Source of the DNA: Candidatus Peribacteraceae bacterium
GTDB taxonomy: Bacteria > Patescibacteriota > Gracilibacteria > Peribacterales > Peribacteraceae
Direction of reading: 5' to 3'
Assembly (NCBI GenBank): GCA_028711445.1
Contig: JAQTSD010000005.1
Span: 1-54,714, forward strand
Length of the DNA stretch: 54,714 nt
The position numbers and the translations under genes are program-made. How positions within the stretch are numbered: position 1 is the stretch's first letter; the number at the start of each line of letters is the position of its first letter. The notes below the pieces were generated by a model. The model was given only the letters and a program-made list of their open reading frames with translations, was not told where the DNA came from and ran no database searches. Below are positions 8,292-17,099 of this stretch, one piece after another.

Positions 8292-10619
8292 TCAACGGAT
8301 GCGGGCGAAGAGAAGAAAGAGTGCTGTGAAGCCAATCGCCATCGCTACCGGTGCGATGGAAGAGAGAAACGAGCGTTTATTCGGGTGGAAGGTCTTCAGA
8401 AGCAGAGCATTACTTACGACGGAGACGGAGCTTAAGGCCATGGCCAGACCTGCGAGCTCGGGCTTGAGGATGAAGCCCATGAAGGCGAACACGCGTGCGG
8501 CGATAGGAATGCCGATGATGTTGTAGAAGAGAGCGAAAAAGAGATTTTCCTTGATCTTCCGCACGGTGGCGCGGCTTAGACGGATAGACAGAGCGATGTC
8601 TCGCAGATCGTTCCGAACGAGGACGATCCCCCCGGTTTCCATCGCGATATCTGTACCGGAACCCATGACGATGCCGAGATCGGCCTGTGCGAGCGCCGGG
8701 GCGTCATTGATGCCGTCGCCAACCATAGCGACACGTTGGCCATCGGCCTGGAGGCGTTTCACTTCCTCTGCTTTATGTTCTGGGAGGACCTCCGCTATCA
8801 CACGATCGATGCCTGCCTGTGCGGCGATGGTGCGAGCGGTTCGTGCGTTGTCGCCCGTGATCATCACGACGGAGAGCCCCATGTTCTTAAGATCTGCAAC
8901 GGCGGATGAAGATGAGGGTTTCAGCGTATCGGCAACCGCAATGATGCCGAGGATATGCTGCGTATCGGCGAGAAGCATGGTGGTCTTGCCTGCTCCCTCC
9001 AGCGTGTGGAGCCAGGTTTTGGCTTCTTGGAGAGGGATGGAGCGTGAGCGCATGAGTGCGCGATTGCCGAAGAAGTAGGTCGCGCCTTTGAGTGTTCCTT
9101 CGATGCCGTGGCCGGGGACGGCGCGGAAGTGTTCCGCGTGGGAGAGCGGGAGGCCGAGGGACTCCGCGTGACCAACGATGCTCTCGGCGAGCGGATGCTC
9201 GGATCCGCGTTCGAGACTTGCGGCGATGGTGAGTAATGCATCAGCGGAGAGCTCGGAATCGGGGAGGGGGATGGCATCCGTCACGTCCGGAGAGCCGACG
9301 GTGAGGGTTCCCGTTTTGTCGAGTACGACGGTGGTCAGAGCGTTGGCTGCTTCAAGCGGTTCTCCGCCGCGGATGAGGATGCCGAGTTCCGCCCCTTTGC
9401 CCGTGCCAACCATGATGCTGGTGGGCGTGGCGAGCCCGAGAGCGCAGGGGCAGGCGATGACGATGACGGAGACGAACGCGAGGAGCGAGAAGGTGAGCGT
9501 TTGTCCGAGCAGCATCCAAGCGACGAAGGTTGCGATGGCGATGAGGATGACGGCCGGCACGAACCACGCGGAGATCCTGTCTGCGAAATCCTGAATCGGA
9601 GCCTTGGATCCCTGTGCGTCCTCCACGAAGCGGATGATGCGGGCAAGGGCCGTTTCCGCGCCGATCTTCTCGGCCCGGAAGCGGAGAGAGCCGTGGCGGT
9701 TCATCGTCGCGCCGAAGACGCGGTCTCCCTCCTTCTTCTCCACGGGGATGCTCTCCCCCGTCAGCATGGATTCGTCCACGGAGGAGAGGCCGGCGATCAC
9801 GGTGCCGTCCACAGGGAATTTCTCTCCCGGGCGCACGATGACCGTGTCGCCGATTGCAACAGCTTCGATGGGGATTTCCTGCTCGTGCTCGCCTCGTAGT
9901 ACGCGTGCAGTTTTCGCTTGCAAGTTCATGAGTTTGCCGATGGCTTCGCTGGTTTTGCCTTTTGCGCTGGTTTCGAGCCATTTACCGAGGAGCACGAAGG
10001 CGATGAGGAGGGCGGAAACTTCGAAGTAGAGGTCCGTGCGTTCACCGATGAGCGAACCTGAGCGCGCACTCTGAAGGACGTACTCGAAGAGACTGTAGAA
10101 GTACGAGGTCGACGTGCCGATAGCGATGAGACTGTCCATGGAGAACGTTCGCATCTTCAGGCTCGACCACATGCCGCGGTAGAAACCTCTGCCCAGCCAG
10201 AATTGAATGGGAGTGGAGAAGAGGAAGCCGATGATTCCCATCCACGGATCGATGTACACCGTCATGGGATTTTCCGGGAAGAATGCAAGGATCATCATAA
10301 GGACAAGCGGGGAGCTGAAGGCCAGCGCGATGAGAAAAGCATTACGGTAGAAGCGGAGTCCTCCCTTGCGTCGCTTCCGGTCCTCCTCATGATTACTTGC
10401 ATCAGTCATCTGTGCGCCGTAGCCGGTATTTTCCACCGCCGTGAGGATGGTGGATTCTTGGAGTATCTCTGGGTCGTAGCGGATGTGCGCTTTCTCCGCG
10501 GCAAGATTCACATGAGCTTCTTCGACGCCTTTGAGTTCATGGAGTGAACGCGTGATGAGTGTTGCACAGCTTGCACAGTGCATGCCGGTGATGGAAAGAG
10601 TGATATTCTTGGATGACAT
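8292..10619 (-). CDS. copA: Copper-exporting P1B-type ATPase
   Basis: A 775-aa heavy-metal ATPase. Domains in order: an N-terminal HMA metal-binding domain with GMHCASC (C15, C18), eight expected membrane helices, an actuator domain with TGES (287-290), the transmembrane C390-P391-C392 metal site of Cu(I) pumps, the phosphorylation motif D434-KTGTLT, an N-domain with an SEHPLAESI histidine and GDGINDAPA. It should expel Cu(I) from the cytoplasm. It follows the HMA-SafE-cupredoxin gene by about 40 nt on the same strand. The upstream tract CCCCTCCTCCCTCCC is pyrimidine-only, with no Shine-Dalgarno. Confidence 0.95.
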   Translation of the reverse strand: MSSKNITLSITGMHCASCATLITRSLHELKGVEEAHVNLAAEKAHIRYDPEILQESTILTAVENTGYGAQMTDASNHEEDRKRRKGGLRFYRNAFLIALAFSSPLVLMMILAFFPENPMTVYIDPWMGIIGFLFSTPIQFWLGRGFYRGMWSSLKMRTFSMDSLIAIGTSTSYFYSLFEYVLQSARSGSLIGERTDLYFEVSALLIAFVLLGKWLETSAKGKTSEAIGKLMNLQAKTARVLRGEHEQEIPIEAVAIGDTVIVRPGEKFPVDGTVIAGLSSVDESMLTGESIPVEKKEGDRVFGATMNRHGSLRFRAEKIGAETALARIIRFVEDAQGSKAPIQDFADRISAWFVPAVILIAIATFVAWMLLGQTLTFSLLAFVSVIVIACPCALGLATPTSIMVGTGKGAELGILIRGGEPLEAANALTTVVLDKTGTLTVGSPDVTDAIPLPDSELSADALLTIAASLERGSEHPLAESIVGHAESLGLPLSHAEHFRAVPGHGIEGTLKGATYFFGNRALMRSRSIPLQEAKTWLHTLEGAGKTTMLLADTQHILGIIAVADTLKPSSSSAVADLKNMGLSVVMITGDNARTARTIAAQAGIDRVIAEVLPEHKAEEVKRLQADGQRVAMVGDGINDAPALAQADLGIVMGSGTDIAMETGGIVLVRNDLRDIALSIRLSRATVRKIKENLFFALFYNIIGIPIAARVFAFMGFILKPELAGLAMALSSVSVVSNALLLKTFHPNKRSFLSSIAPVAMAIGFTALFLLFARIR

Positions 10620-10658
10620 GGGAGGGAGGAGGGGAATCGAAAGAATGAATTGCGTGCA

Positions 10659-12098
10659 TTAGTGCACGATGAAGACACCGCGAACCATGCCCATCGAACA
10701 GCTGAAGGCGATCTTGCCGGGAGTGGATGGCGCGGTGAACTCGATCACGTTCTCACCGCGCTTCAGGATGCGTTGGATACCAAGATCCGGTACCACGAGG
10801 CCGCTCGTGCAGCCGCTTGCATTGGAGGCATCAATGATCCACCGGACGGGGACGCCGGCCTGAAGGGTGATAACTTCCGGATCATAGCTGTATGAGGACA
10901 CTTTCATGGAGATCTGTTGCAGACCCGCAGGGGCGGAGACTTGTGCCTGGTTGGAAGGTGCTTGCGGGGTCGGTGCGGGCTCTTGGACAGGAGGTGGCGG
11001 TAGTTGCTGCGCGGCGACTTGCTGTTTCCCTGTTGTCGAATCACTGAGAGAAATAGTGTAGCCGAGGAGAGTTAAGCCGCTGCGGATATTGAAGAGCGCA
11101 AGGACGAGCACAAGGGTCCCGGAAAAACGCAGGAAAATGCGTGAGAACGATCCGTGCGACAGGGAGGAGACGAGACTGACGCCCAGCAGTGCCGGCAGAG
11201 TACCGAGCGCGAAGAAGAACATCGTGAAGGCGCCCATTTGGAAGCTGCCGGAAGCGAGTGCAGCGAGCTGCAGAGATTGCGTGAAGCCGCAGGGCAGAAA
11301 GAAGGTAAGTGCTCCGAGCGCGAAGGGGGCGAGCGGGTGATCTGTTTCGGAAAGTCTCGCGATGCGGTGAGCGAGTGCATTCGGCAGCCGGATGGGGAAG
11401 CTGCCTTTTGGAATAATCTTCAAGATCGTGAGGGCGAGGTAGAGCATGACGAGGGCGACGACGATCGTCATATACCCCGTCATCTTCGTCGAGAGGGCGA
11501 TCGATTGGCCGAGCCAGCCTGCGAGACCGCCCAAGAGGAAGTAGGAGATCAGGCGTCCGATATTGAAATGCAGAAGCGGCATGACGCGCTGCGCACCCGT
11601 GGAAGATCGGTGCGTTTCGTTGTACTTCGCAGCGACTGCGAGCAAAAGGCCGCCCGTGACGGCCAGGCAGCTCGATGCACCCGCGACGAGGCCGATGACG
11701 AAGATGCCGCCGAAGGTGAGTGCTCCCGATGTGGAGGGGGCGAGGGAGACGATGTCGTATGCACTCAGGATCTTATAGATGGCGAAAATGGTGATCAGCG
11801 CCCCGCCGATCTCCAGCCACGGGTTGTTGGAGGAGTTTGCGGATTCCTCTGCGGGCCGCTCAGGGCCGTCGATGCTGCGGTAACCTGCCTTGTGAATGGC
11901 TGAAAAGATCGCTTGCTGAAGCTCTGCAAATGGTTTTTCAGTCCGGACCCTCGCCGTGCCGCTGCGCCTGTTCACATGCGCTTCGAGGATGCCGGGAAGT
12001 GCACGTAGGGTCCGCTCGAGCAGGATCTCGCAGCTGTCGCAGGTCATCCCGCCGATGCGGACGGTCGTTTCGTTCGGTGATGGAGATGAAGTCGTCAT
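10659..12098 (-). CDS. HMA / SafE-type membrane / cupredoxin fusion protein
   Basis: About 479 aa. The N-terminal HMA domain has GGMTCDSCEILLE; a six-to-eight-helix section resembling the TauE/SafE/DsbD-like family follows (SCLAVTGGLLLAVAAKY, FFLPCGFTQSLQ with two prolines and a cysteine); a Pro/Gln-rich linker leads to a C-terminal plastocyanin-like domain with GCTSGLVVPDLG and FSCSMGMVRG, which carry likely copper ligands. The combination suggests binding, translocation and extracytoplasmic hand-over of copper. ATG 12098 is chosen over 12128 because it sits right after the CT-rich tract seen before many genes here. It lies upstream of copA on the same strand. Confidence 0.82.
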   Translation of the reverse strand: MTTSSPSPNETTVRIGGMTCDSCEILLERTLRALPGILEAHVNRRSGTARVRTEKPFAELQQAIFSAIHKAGYRSIDGPERPAEESANSSNNPWLEIGGALITIFAIYKILSAYDIVSLAPSTSGALTFGGIFVIGLVAGASSCLAVTGGLLLAVAAKYNETHRSSTGAQRVMPLLHFNIGRLISYFLLGGLAGWLGQSIALSTKMTGYMTIVVALVMLYLALTILKIIPKGSFPIRLPNALAHRIARLSETDHPLAPFALGALTFFLPCGFTQSLQLAALASGSFQMGAFTMFFFALGTLPALLGVSLVSSLSHGSFSRIFLRFSGTLVLVLALFNIRSGLTLLGYTISLSDSTTGKQQVAAQQLPPPPVQEPAPTPQAPSNQAQVSAPAGLQQISMKVSSYSYDPEVITLQAGVPVRWIIDASNASGCTSGLVVPDLGIQRILKRGENVIEFTAPSTPGKIAFSCSMGMVRGVFIVH

Positions 12099-12164
12099 AG
12101 GAGAGAGGAGAAGACAATCAAAGAACACTCCTATCGTTGAGTGCTCGAAAAGAAGAACTCCTCT

Positions 12165-12530
12165 CTACTGCTGAAGAACGATTGTTTCGGTAAGGAAATC
12201 GGGCGGAGGCGGCCACTCCATGAAGACGGGGTTGTCCGCAGAGGGTGGGAGCAGAGTGAGAACGAGAGGGGCCTGCGAGACCGGTAGGACTGCGGCAATG
12301 CTCCATGGCATGGATGAGTGCAGGCTGACCGTCGGCATCAGGGAACAGTGTTCGCCGTGCGCGGGCATCGGGGGAGCGTCGGATGAACGGTGTCCGGGGC
12401 ACCCGTGCCCCATCGTTTGCATCGCTGCCTCCATCGCCGACTGGTCTGTCGGGAGGGGGGCTGCCTGCGCGATACAGGTGTTGCACAACAGGACATTGAG
12501 GCCGAAGGCGATGCTCAAGACGAGCTTCAT
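12165..12530 (-). CDS. Small secreted His/Met-rich protein, putative copper-associated
   Basis: 121 aa with a signal peptide (MKLVLSIAFGLNVLLCNTCIAQA). The mature region has clusters of potential metal ligands, MEAAMQTMGHGCPGH and MPAHGEHCSLM, then a hydrophobic stretch and a proline-rich tail. Ligand content and position next to copper genes suggest periplasmic-type copper binding, but no family is recognised. The promoter at 12541-12568 supports the ATG at 12530; the longer frame back to 12602 would begin upstream of that promoter. Confidence 0.6.
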   Translation of the reverse strand: MKLVLSIAFGLNVLLCNTCIAQAAPLPTDQSAMEAAMQTMGHGCPGHRSSDAPPMPAHGEHCSLMPTVSLHSSMPWSIAAVLPVSQAPLVLTLLPPSADNPVFMEWPPPPDFLTETIVLQQ

Positions 12531-12540
12531 GGGAAGCATC

Positions 12541-12574
12541 AGTATAGGGCTTTTCAGAAAAAATGCAAGCATTT
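12541..12574 (-). promoter_or_regulatory. Promoter with palindromic operator before the copper cluster
   Basis: Minus-strand TTGCAT (12568-12563), 16-bp spacer, TATACT (12546-12541), with the ATG 10 nt downstream. The -35 box lies inside the palindrome AAATGC-AA-GCATTT (12561-12574). A two-fold symmetric site over a -35 is where a dimeric repressor would bind; its place ahead of copper genes suggests a metal sensor. It does not match the CopY box (TACAnnTGTA). No regulator gene is in the cluster. Confidence 0.55.
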
Positions 12575-12623
12575 GGCAATTCTCGGCAGAATTTTCAGTC
12601 ATAGAGGTGGATGGTGAGGGGGA

Positions 12624-13154
12624 TTATCCCTTCCGTCCGACCATGCTCTCGCGGTTCATCCGCATCTTCTCTTGTGCTTCGGTCGTGATGGCCTTGAGAC
12701 AGCGAGCACGCGGACGCCCCGGCTCGACGTCGCGCATGCAGTGCAGGCGTTGCGCGCGGATGTCATTCACATAGGGCAGACGCTCCGTGTTGATGTCCGT
12801 CACTGGCTTGAATTCTCCGAACGTTCGACGATTCACTTCCCAGTAGCGCTGGTTCTCCTTGTAGCGCTGCTCCTGCAGTCGCTTGCGCAATTTGGTGCCG
12901 CCGATATCCAGACGGTCGTAGACGGCGTACGTTTCCGTGGGTTTCGCGAGACCCCAGCTCGTGCGGACATGCATCAGCTGACGTTCCTCACAGCGTATCT
13001 GGTCGGTGTAATCGACATTTCGGCAAGTGCGCAGCAGCTGTTCGCGCTGCTCTGTGGTGAGTTCCGGTTGCGCGAGCATAGCCGCGGAAGCATTGAGCGG
13101 TGAGAGGAGCAGTATCCATACGAACAAGCCGGTGGAGAGCGTACGAGAGGACAT
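12624..13154 (-). CDS. Secreted protein with paired-cysteine motifs
   Basis: About 176 aa with a signal peptide (STGLFVWILLLSPLNASA). The mature protein is highly charged and has two Cys pairs, CRNVDYTDQIRC and CMRDVEPGRPRARC, spaced like the pairs in the 7796-8290 protein. It has no hydrophobic core beyond the signal, and coiled or helical-hairpin structure is likely. No family recognised. ATG 13163 is an equally possible start (adds three residues). Confidence 0.55.
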   Translation of the reverse strand: MSSRTLSTGLFVWILLLSPLNASAAMLAQPELTTEQREQLLRTCRNVDYTDQIRCEERQLMHVRTSWGLAKPTETYAVYDRLDIGGTKLRKRLQEQRYKENQRYWEVNRRTFGEFKPVTDINTERLPYVNDIRAQRLHCMRDVEPGRPRARCLKAITTEAQEKMRMNRESMVGRKG

Positions 13155-13215
13155 GGGACACATCAGATGAGGAGACTTATCCTAAGCGAATTATGGATCG
13201 AGTCCAGCAAGTATG

Positions 13216-13245
13216 CAAAAAATCACCCCTGTGAAGGGGTGATTT
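13216..13245 (-). terminator. Intrinsic terminator of the zinc-ribbon gene
   Basis: Perfect 10-bp stem AAATCACCCC/GGGGTGATTT with a 6-nt loop, followed on the minus strand by a run of T. It lies 24 nt after the zinc-ribbon stop codon. Confidence 0.8.
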
Positions 13246-13269
13246 CCCATTCGATGGTAAGTCAGAGAC

Positions 13270-13548
13270 TTACTCCGAACGCTCCGCCCGGAAGCACGTA
13301 TTGCATAGGACGGGTCTGCCGCCCTCTTCCGGGGTCCGCGGCTTGAAGCGCACCTGGCAGGCGGCTCCGCACTTGGCGCACACGGCGTCGTAGAGCGGAC
13401 GATTCGCCCGGTCGGACTTCCGCGACGCTCGGCAGGACTTGCAGCGCTGTGGGGCGCTCAAGTTCTTCGAGGCGTAGAACTCCTGCTCACCTTCGGTGAA
13501 GGTGAAGGTTGCGCCGCAATCGCGGCACGTGATCTCCTGATCGGCCAT
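13270..13548 (-). CDS. Double zinc-ribbon protein
   Basis: A 92-aa protein with two predicted zinc sites: C8-x2-C11 with CKSC near residue 36, and CAKC near 57 with CNTC near 82. The first half matches the small zinc-ribbon domain (CRDCGATFTFT...EQEFY) common in candidate-phylum bacteria. Function is unknown; nucleic-acid or protein binding is likely from the fold. It has its own strong promoter, an unusual hairpin against the start codon, and its own terminator, so it is a well-defined single-gene unit. Confidence 0.82.
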   Translation of the reverse strand: MADQEITCRDCGATFTFTEGEQEFYASKNLSAPQRCKSCRASRKSDRANRPLYDAVCAKCGAACQVRFKPRTPEEGGRPVLCNTCFRAERSE

Positions 13549-13552
13549 AAAG

Positions 13553-13594
13553 CTGATGAGGAAGGAAATAAAGATACAGGTTCCTTCTCATCAG
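13553..13594 (-). promoter_or_regulatory. 5'-UTR hairpin abutting the zinc-ribbon start codon
   Basis: Arms CTGATGAG+AAGGAA and TTCCTT+CTCATCAG pair for 14 bp with one bulged base and a 12- to 14-nt loop. The stem ends four bases before the ATG at 13548, so it could gate ribosome entry, for example thermally or through a ligand or protein. Confidence 0.55.
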
Positions 13595-13642
13595 GTTTCT
13601 CGTTGAAGCGATAACGTCTGCTCGAAGGTCTCTGCTATTCTC

Positions 13643-13671
13643 ACTGTACTAGAGACGGGAGGCAATGTCAA
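13643..13671 (-). promoter_or_regulatory. Promoter of the zinc-ribbon gene
   Basis: Minus-strand TTGACA (13671-13666), 17-bp spacer, TACAGT (13648-13643). It is close to sigma-70 consensus and implies a 5' UTR of about 85-90 nt containing the hairpin at 13553-13594. Confidence 0.75.
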
Positions 13672-13792
13672 TGATTTGCACGCATTGCCTCACCCCCCTC
13701 CGTCCCGCACCGCCTCTGAAAAATCTCCATGATCGGTTGACAGACGGGGGAGTCCGCACTTGAATGTGCCCCCAGTTTCTTCCCCAAATTAT

Positions 13793-14056
13793 ATGTCTGA
13801 ATTCCCAAAGGATGATACGACCGTGCTGGTCCCCGGCATTCTTGTTCCATTGGATTCGGAAGGAAAACCTGTCGGAGGAGCCCCGGCTCTTTTGGAGATG
13901 ACCAAGAAATCAGTTCAGGATGCCATGAGCGAGGGCGGGGAAAAATCCGATGCACAAGGTGAAGGTACGCAGGACACGGGTGCGCGGCGCGGACCGGCCG
14001 TCAACAAACGGTCATTCGACCAGGGTTGGGAAGCGATTTTTGGGAAGAAGAATTGA
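13793..14056 (+). CDS. Hypothetical 87-aa protein
   Basis: Begins MSEFPKDDTTVLVPGILVPLD and ends in a basic, aromatic tail (FDQGWEAIFGKKN). It is soluble, with a low-complexity Gly/Glu/Asp middle. A promoter-like TTGACA at about 13737 with TTGAAT 17 bp later would start RNA near 13766, upstream of this ATG but after the in-frame ATG at 13760, so the shorter form is preferred. No family recognised. It converges on the oxidoreductase genes with a 6-nt gap. Confidence 0.5.
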   Translation: MSEFPKDDTTVLVPGILVPLDSEGKPVGGAPALLEMTKKSVQDAMSEGGEKSDAQGEGTQDTGARRGPAVNKRSFDQGWEAIFGKKN

Positions 14057-14062
14057 TGTATT

Positions 14063-14959
14063 CTAAATGAATCGTTCCATCCAGCGAGAAATATCGGTGA
14101 TCGCCACCTCCTCCACGGGGGTGGTTTTCCTATTCTTGCGCGGCTGCAGCCGTTCGATGAAGTCCGGCACGGCCTTCGCTTGATAGAGGATGCCGGTGGC
14201 GATCTTCTTGCTCGTATCCACTGCGGTCTTCCGGGCGAGGTCGAAGTCAGAGGTGTCGTACTTCTTCTTGCTCTCTTGGACAGAGTAGCAATGCTCTTCG
14301 AGCCACTCCTGCGTGGCGAAGTGGTTGTAGCTCGGACAGGCTTGGAGGATGTCCACGTAGGCAAATCCCCTGTGCGTGATCGCCGCTTTCATGATCTGCA
14401 CCATTTGTGGAACGTTCCCCGAGAACGCGCGGGCGACGAACGTGGGCTTCAGCGAGAAGACGAAATCCATGCTGTTCAAGGTCTCTTCGGGAATGCCGTT
14501 GGGGGAGGAGTTCATCCGCTCGCCCTTCTTGGTGAGTGCGCTTGCCTGACCCGTGGTGAGGCCGTAGTTGGCGTTGTTGTGCATGAGCAGCGTGATCGGA
14601 TAGTTACTGCGGACCGCGTGCACGAGGTGTCCGACCCCCTCCGAGAAGCTCGCGCCGTCGCCCCCGACGGCGATCACAGGCAGGCCGGGATTGGCGAGCT
14701 TCGCGCCCGCCGCGAGCGGGATCACGCGGCCGTGGAGTCCGTGGATGCGATAACCCAGCAGTTTATCTGCCATATTGCCGTGGCAGCCGACGTCGAAGCA
14801 GAGCAACACTTGCCATGGTTGGAGCTTGAGTTCAACGAGAACCTGCTTGAGAGCTGACCAGATGCCGTAGTTGCCGCAGCCCTCGCACCACGTGGGGGCC
14901 GCGGAGCTTACGAAGTCCTTCATCTGGGGGCCGGAAGCGGAGAGAGGAATCTTCTTCAT
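14063..14959 (-). CDS. 2-oxoacid:ferredoxin oxidoreductase, beta subunit
   Basis: A 298-aa TPP-binding subunit of the KorB/PorB family. It carries TWCEGCGNYG with C25 and C28, the TPP/Mg motif GGDGASFSEG and a further conserved cysteine in ILQACPSYNH, which together can hold an Fe-S cluster. With the alpha/gamma subunit it would oxidise a 2-oxoacid (2-oxoglutarate, pyruvate or a branched-chain oxoacid) to its acyl-CoA, reducing ferredoxin. The start overlaps the alpha-subunit stop by 4 nt, so the two are translationally coupled. Substrate cannot be fixed from sequence. Confidence 0.9.
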   Translation of the reverse strand: MKKIPLSASGPQMKDFVSSAAPTWCEGCGNYGIWSALKQVLVELKLQPWQVLLCFDVGCHGNMADKLLGYRIHGLHGRVIPLAAGAKLANPGLPVIAVGGDGASFSEGVGHLVHAVRSNYPITLLMHNNANYGLTTGQASALTKKGERMNSSPNGIPEETLNSMDFVFSLKPTFVARAFSGNVPQMVQIMKAAITHRGFAYVDILQACPSYNHFATQEWLEEHCYSVQESKKKYDTSDFDLARKTAVDTSKKIATGILYQAKAVPDFIERLQPRKNRKTTPVEEVAITDISRWMERFI

Positions 14960-16710
14960 GGACGGAGAAAAGGCAGGAGCTTCTCCTTCAGTTCATCATA
15001 GAAGAACGGACGGCCGTCCGCCTTCAGGATCTGGTCGGTGGGACCGGTTCCACAGGCACGCTTGAGGAGCATGGAGAGTTGACCTGTGTGATTGCATTCC
15101 ACACAGACAACGCGTCTCGCCGTTTTTGCAAGCGCTTCGAAGCGCTGCGTCTTGAGCGGCCAGAGGTACGCGTAGTGGAGGTGAGCGATCTGCCGTCCCT
15201 TGCATACTTCGTCTCCGAGTATGTCTTCGACGACGCCTTTTGTGCTTCCCCAGCTCACGATGAGGATTTCCGGATGCGCCGAACCTGAGAGGTCGGGTTC
15301 GGGGAGAGAGGCTGCGAGCGCTTCCATCTTCTTCATGCGCTTCCGCATCTGCTCAGTTGCATTCTCGGCTGTTTCTACGGAGTTGCCTTCGTTGTCGTGC
15401 TCGTCGCCCTGCGCGCAGTACGTGGCTGCCTCGCTCCCCGGAAGCCAGCGGAGAGAAATGCCATCGGTGGCGGATGGATCGTAGCGGTCGGATGCCTTGA
15501 GTGTTTTGAGTTTCACAGGATCGGTCACGAGTGAACCGCGCCGGAGCCGGGCGCGTTTCTGATCGTAGGGCTTTTGGGTGAAGAGCGCTTCGGCGAGGTG
15601 CTTATCGGTGAGGACGATGACAGGGATCTGGAACTCCTCCGCCTTATTGAATGCTTCCGGCATGAGATCGAAGGAATCGATGCTGTTACCCGGGGCGAGA
15701 ACGAGGCGCGGGAACTCGCCGTGACCGGCATGGACTGCGAGCAGCAGGTCTCCCTGCGCCGTCCATGTGGGGAGGCCCGTACCGGGTCCCGGTCGCTGAG
15801 CGAGAACGAAGACGGCGGGCGTCTCGGTGATCCCGGCGAGGGAGAGCGTCTCCGTCATGAGGTCGAATCCGCCGCCGGACGTTGCCGTGATTGCGCGCGT
15901 GCCCATGTGCATTGCACCGACCATCATCTGCGCGGCGGTGATCTCATCTTCCGCCTGTTTCACCGTCATGCCTGTCTCGTTCTGCAGGTCGGCGATGTAC
16001 GTGAGCAGGGGACTCGACGGCGTCATCGGATAGCCCGCGTACAGGCGGCAGCCCGCATGCACGATGCCGAGACCCATCGCGTGGCTCCCGGTGAGCAGCA
16101 ACTGTTTGCACCATTGAGCATTCGGCTCCGGCAGGATGACACAGATATTCGCCGCGTGGTTTCCGTGGAAGGCGAAGCCCTCTTCGATGCAGGAGAAGTT
16201 CTGCGTGAGGAGATCCTTCTTGTGGCCGAATTGCTCCGTGACGAGTTCTTTCAGTTCCTCGGGCTTGCGTTTCAGGATCGCCCACACCACAGCGGTGATG
16301 AGAACGTTTCCCAAGATGGGTTTGGCGTTTAACGTGCGGAGGATGTCGATTGTCGGGAGCTCGATGATCTTCAAATGTTTTGCAGAGATGAGCTCCGCTT
16401 CCTCGGGCGAAAATTTCCACTGCGCTGTCTGATGGATGAGGATGCCGCTCTCCTTGAGGTCGTGTAGGTTCGTGCGGATGCCGTTATTATTGAAGCAGAC
16501 GACGACATCGACGTGCGTTTCGGAGCTTCGGACGTGGTTTGAGGCGATATCCAGCTGGTAGCTGGAATGGCCGCCGCGAATGAGCGACATATACTCCCGG
16601 TATCCGAAGACGCAGTACCCGGCGCGCTTGAGCCCTTTTGCACACATTTCCCCCACGGAGTTCACTCCTTGGCCTTGAGCGCCGACGACTTTGAGCGAAA
16701 CACGCTGCAT
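14956..16710 (-). CDS. 2-oxoacid:ferredoxin oxidoreductase, fused gamma-alpha subunit
   Basis: A 584-aa subunit. Residues 1-180 are the gamma domain (GAQGQGVNSVGEM, SLIRGGHSSYQL), and from about 195 the pyrimidine-binding alpha domain follows (AGCRLYAGYPMTPSSPLLTYIADL, QAEDEITAAQMMVGA, ATSGGGFDLM). This fused order is the KorA-type found in many anaerobes. It pairs with the beta subunit downstream. No ferredoxin-like delta subunit is encoded nearby. TACAAT lies 18 nt before the ATG, with a pyrimidine-rich spacer. Confidence 0.9.
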   Translation of the reverse strand: MQRVSLKVVGAQGQGVNSVGEMCAKGLKRAGYCVFGYREYMSLIRGGHSSYQLDIASNHVRSSETHVDVVVCFNNNGIRTNLHDLKESGILIHQTAQWKFSPEEAELISAKHLKIIELPTIDILRTLNAKPILGNVLITAVVWAILKRKPEELKELVTEQFGHKKDLLTQNFSCIEEGFAFHGNHAANICVILPEPNAQWCKQLLLTGSHAMGLGIVHAGCRLYAGYPMTPSSPLLTYIADLQNETGMTVKQAEDEITAAQMMVGAMHMGTRAITATSGGGFDLMTETLSLAGITETPAVFVLAQRPGPGTGLPTWTAQGDLLLAVHAGHGEFPRLVLAPGNSIDSFDLMPEAFNKAEEFQIPVIVLTDKHLAEALFTQKPYDQKRARLRRGSLVTDPVKLKTLKASDRYDPSATDGISLRWLPGSEAATYCAQGDEHDNEGNSVETAENATEQMRKRMKKMEALAASLPEPDLSGSAHPEILIVSWGSTKGVVEDILGDEVCKGRQIAHLHYAYLWPLKTQRFEALAKTARRVVCVECNHTGQLSMLLKRACGTGPTDQILKADGRPFFYDELKEKLLPFLRP

Positions 16711-16770
16711 GCTGAGGATGAGGGCAGCATTGTACCCTATGTTGGTCGAAAATCAGCGAAAAAGTCCCCA

Positions 16771-16799
16771 TTGACCTTCCCTATTTCGAGGCTTAGGCT
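16771..16799 (+). promoter_or_regulatory. Candidate plus-strand promoter
   Basis: TTGACC (16771-16776), 17-bp spacer, TAGGCT (16794-16799). It points towards the ORF starting at 16824 and is the main support for reading that strand. Confidence 0.4.
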
Positions 16800-16823
16800 C
16801 CCGGCGATTTACCATCCTTTTCT

Positions 16824-17099
16824 ATGGTCAATGTACATCGGGAAAACGGTTGGAGTGGTCTCTACGACGACTATGTACGGTTCCAATTGGCGAGGCGGCG
16901 CGATGGTGTGGCAGACGGTCCTCTGCGTGATGAGCGGGAATTCGGCGAATTCATGGACAGTCGCCGGGGCGATATGCCCACACTCCTGGTCAAGTTGTAT
17001 CACGGTGGATTCGAGAGAGTCATCGGGACCACGCCCAAGACGATTCCGCGAATCAACCGGGGACATAAGCCGAGGATCACCATCACTTCTTGTTCTTGA
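16824..17099 (+). CDS. Uncertain 91-aa ORF
   Basis: The region 16800-17080 lies between two assigned genes and is open on both strands. The plus frame (MVNVHRENGWSGLYDDYVRF...) has a promoter candidate 24 nt upstream and a slightly better purine bias in first codon positions. The minus frame 16809-17066 (85 aa, ending ETTPTVFPMYIDHRKGW) starts 16 nt after the dehydrogenase stop and could be its operon partner. Neither resembles a family I know. The plus frame overlaps the dehydrogenase 3' end by 17 bp. Confidence 0.33.
   Translation: MVNVHRENGWSGLYDDYVRFQLARRRDGVADGPLRDEREFGEFMDSRRGDMPTLLVKLYHGGFERVIGTTPKTIPRINRGHKPRITITSCS

Noticed and set aside
16809-17066. 85-aa minus-strand ORF as a confident gene
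   Set aside because: Plausible composition but in direct conflict with the plus-strand ORF, which has a promoter; mentioned only as an alternative.
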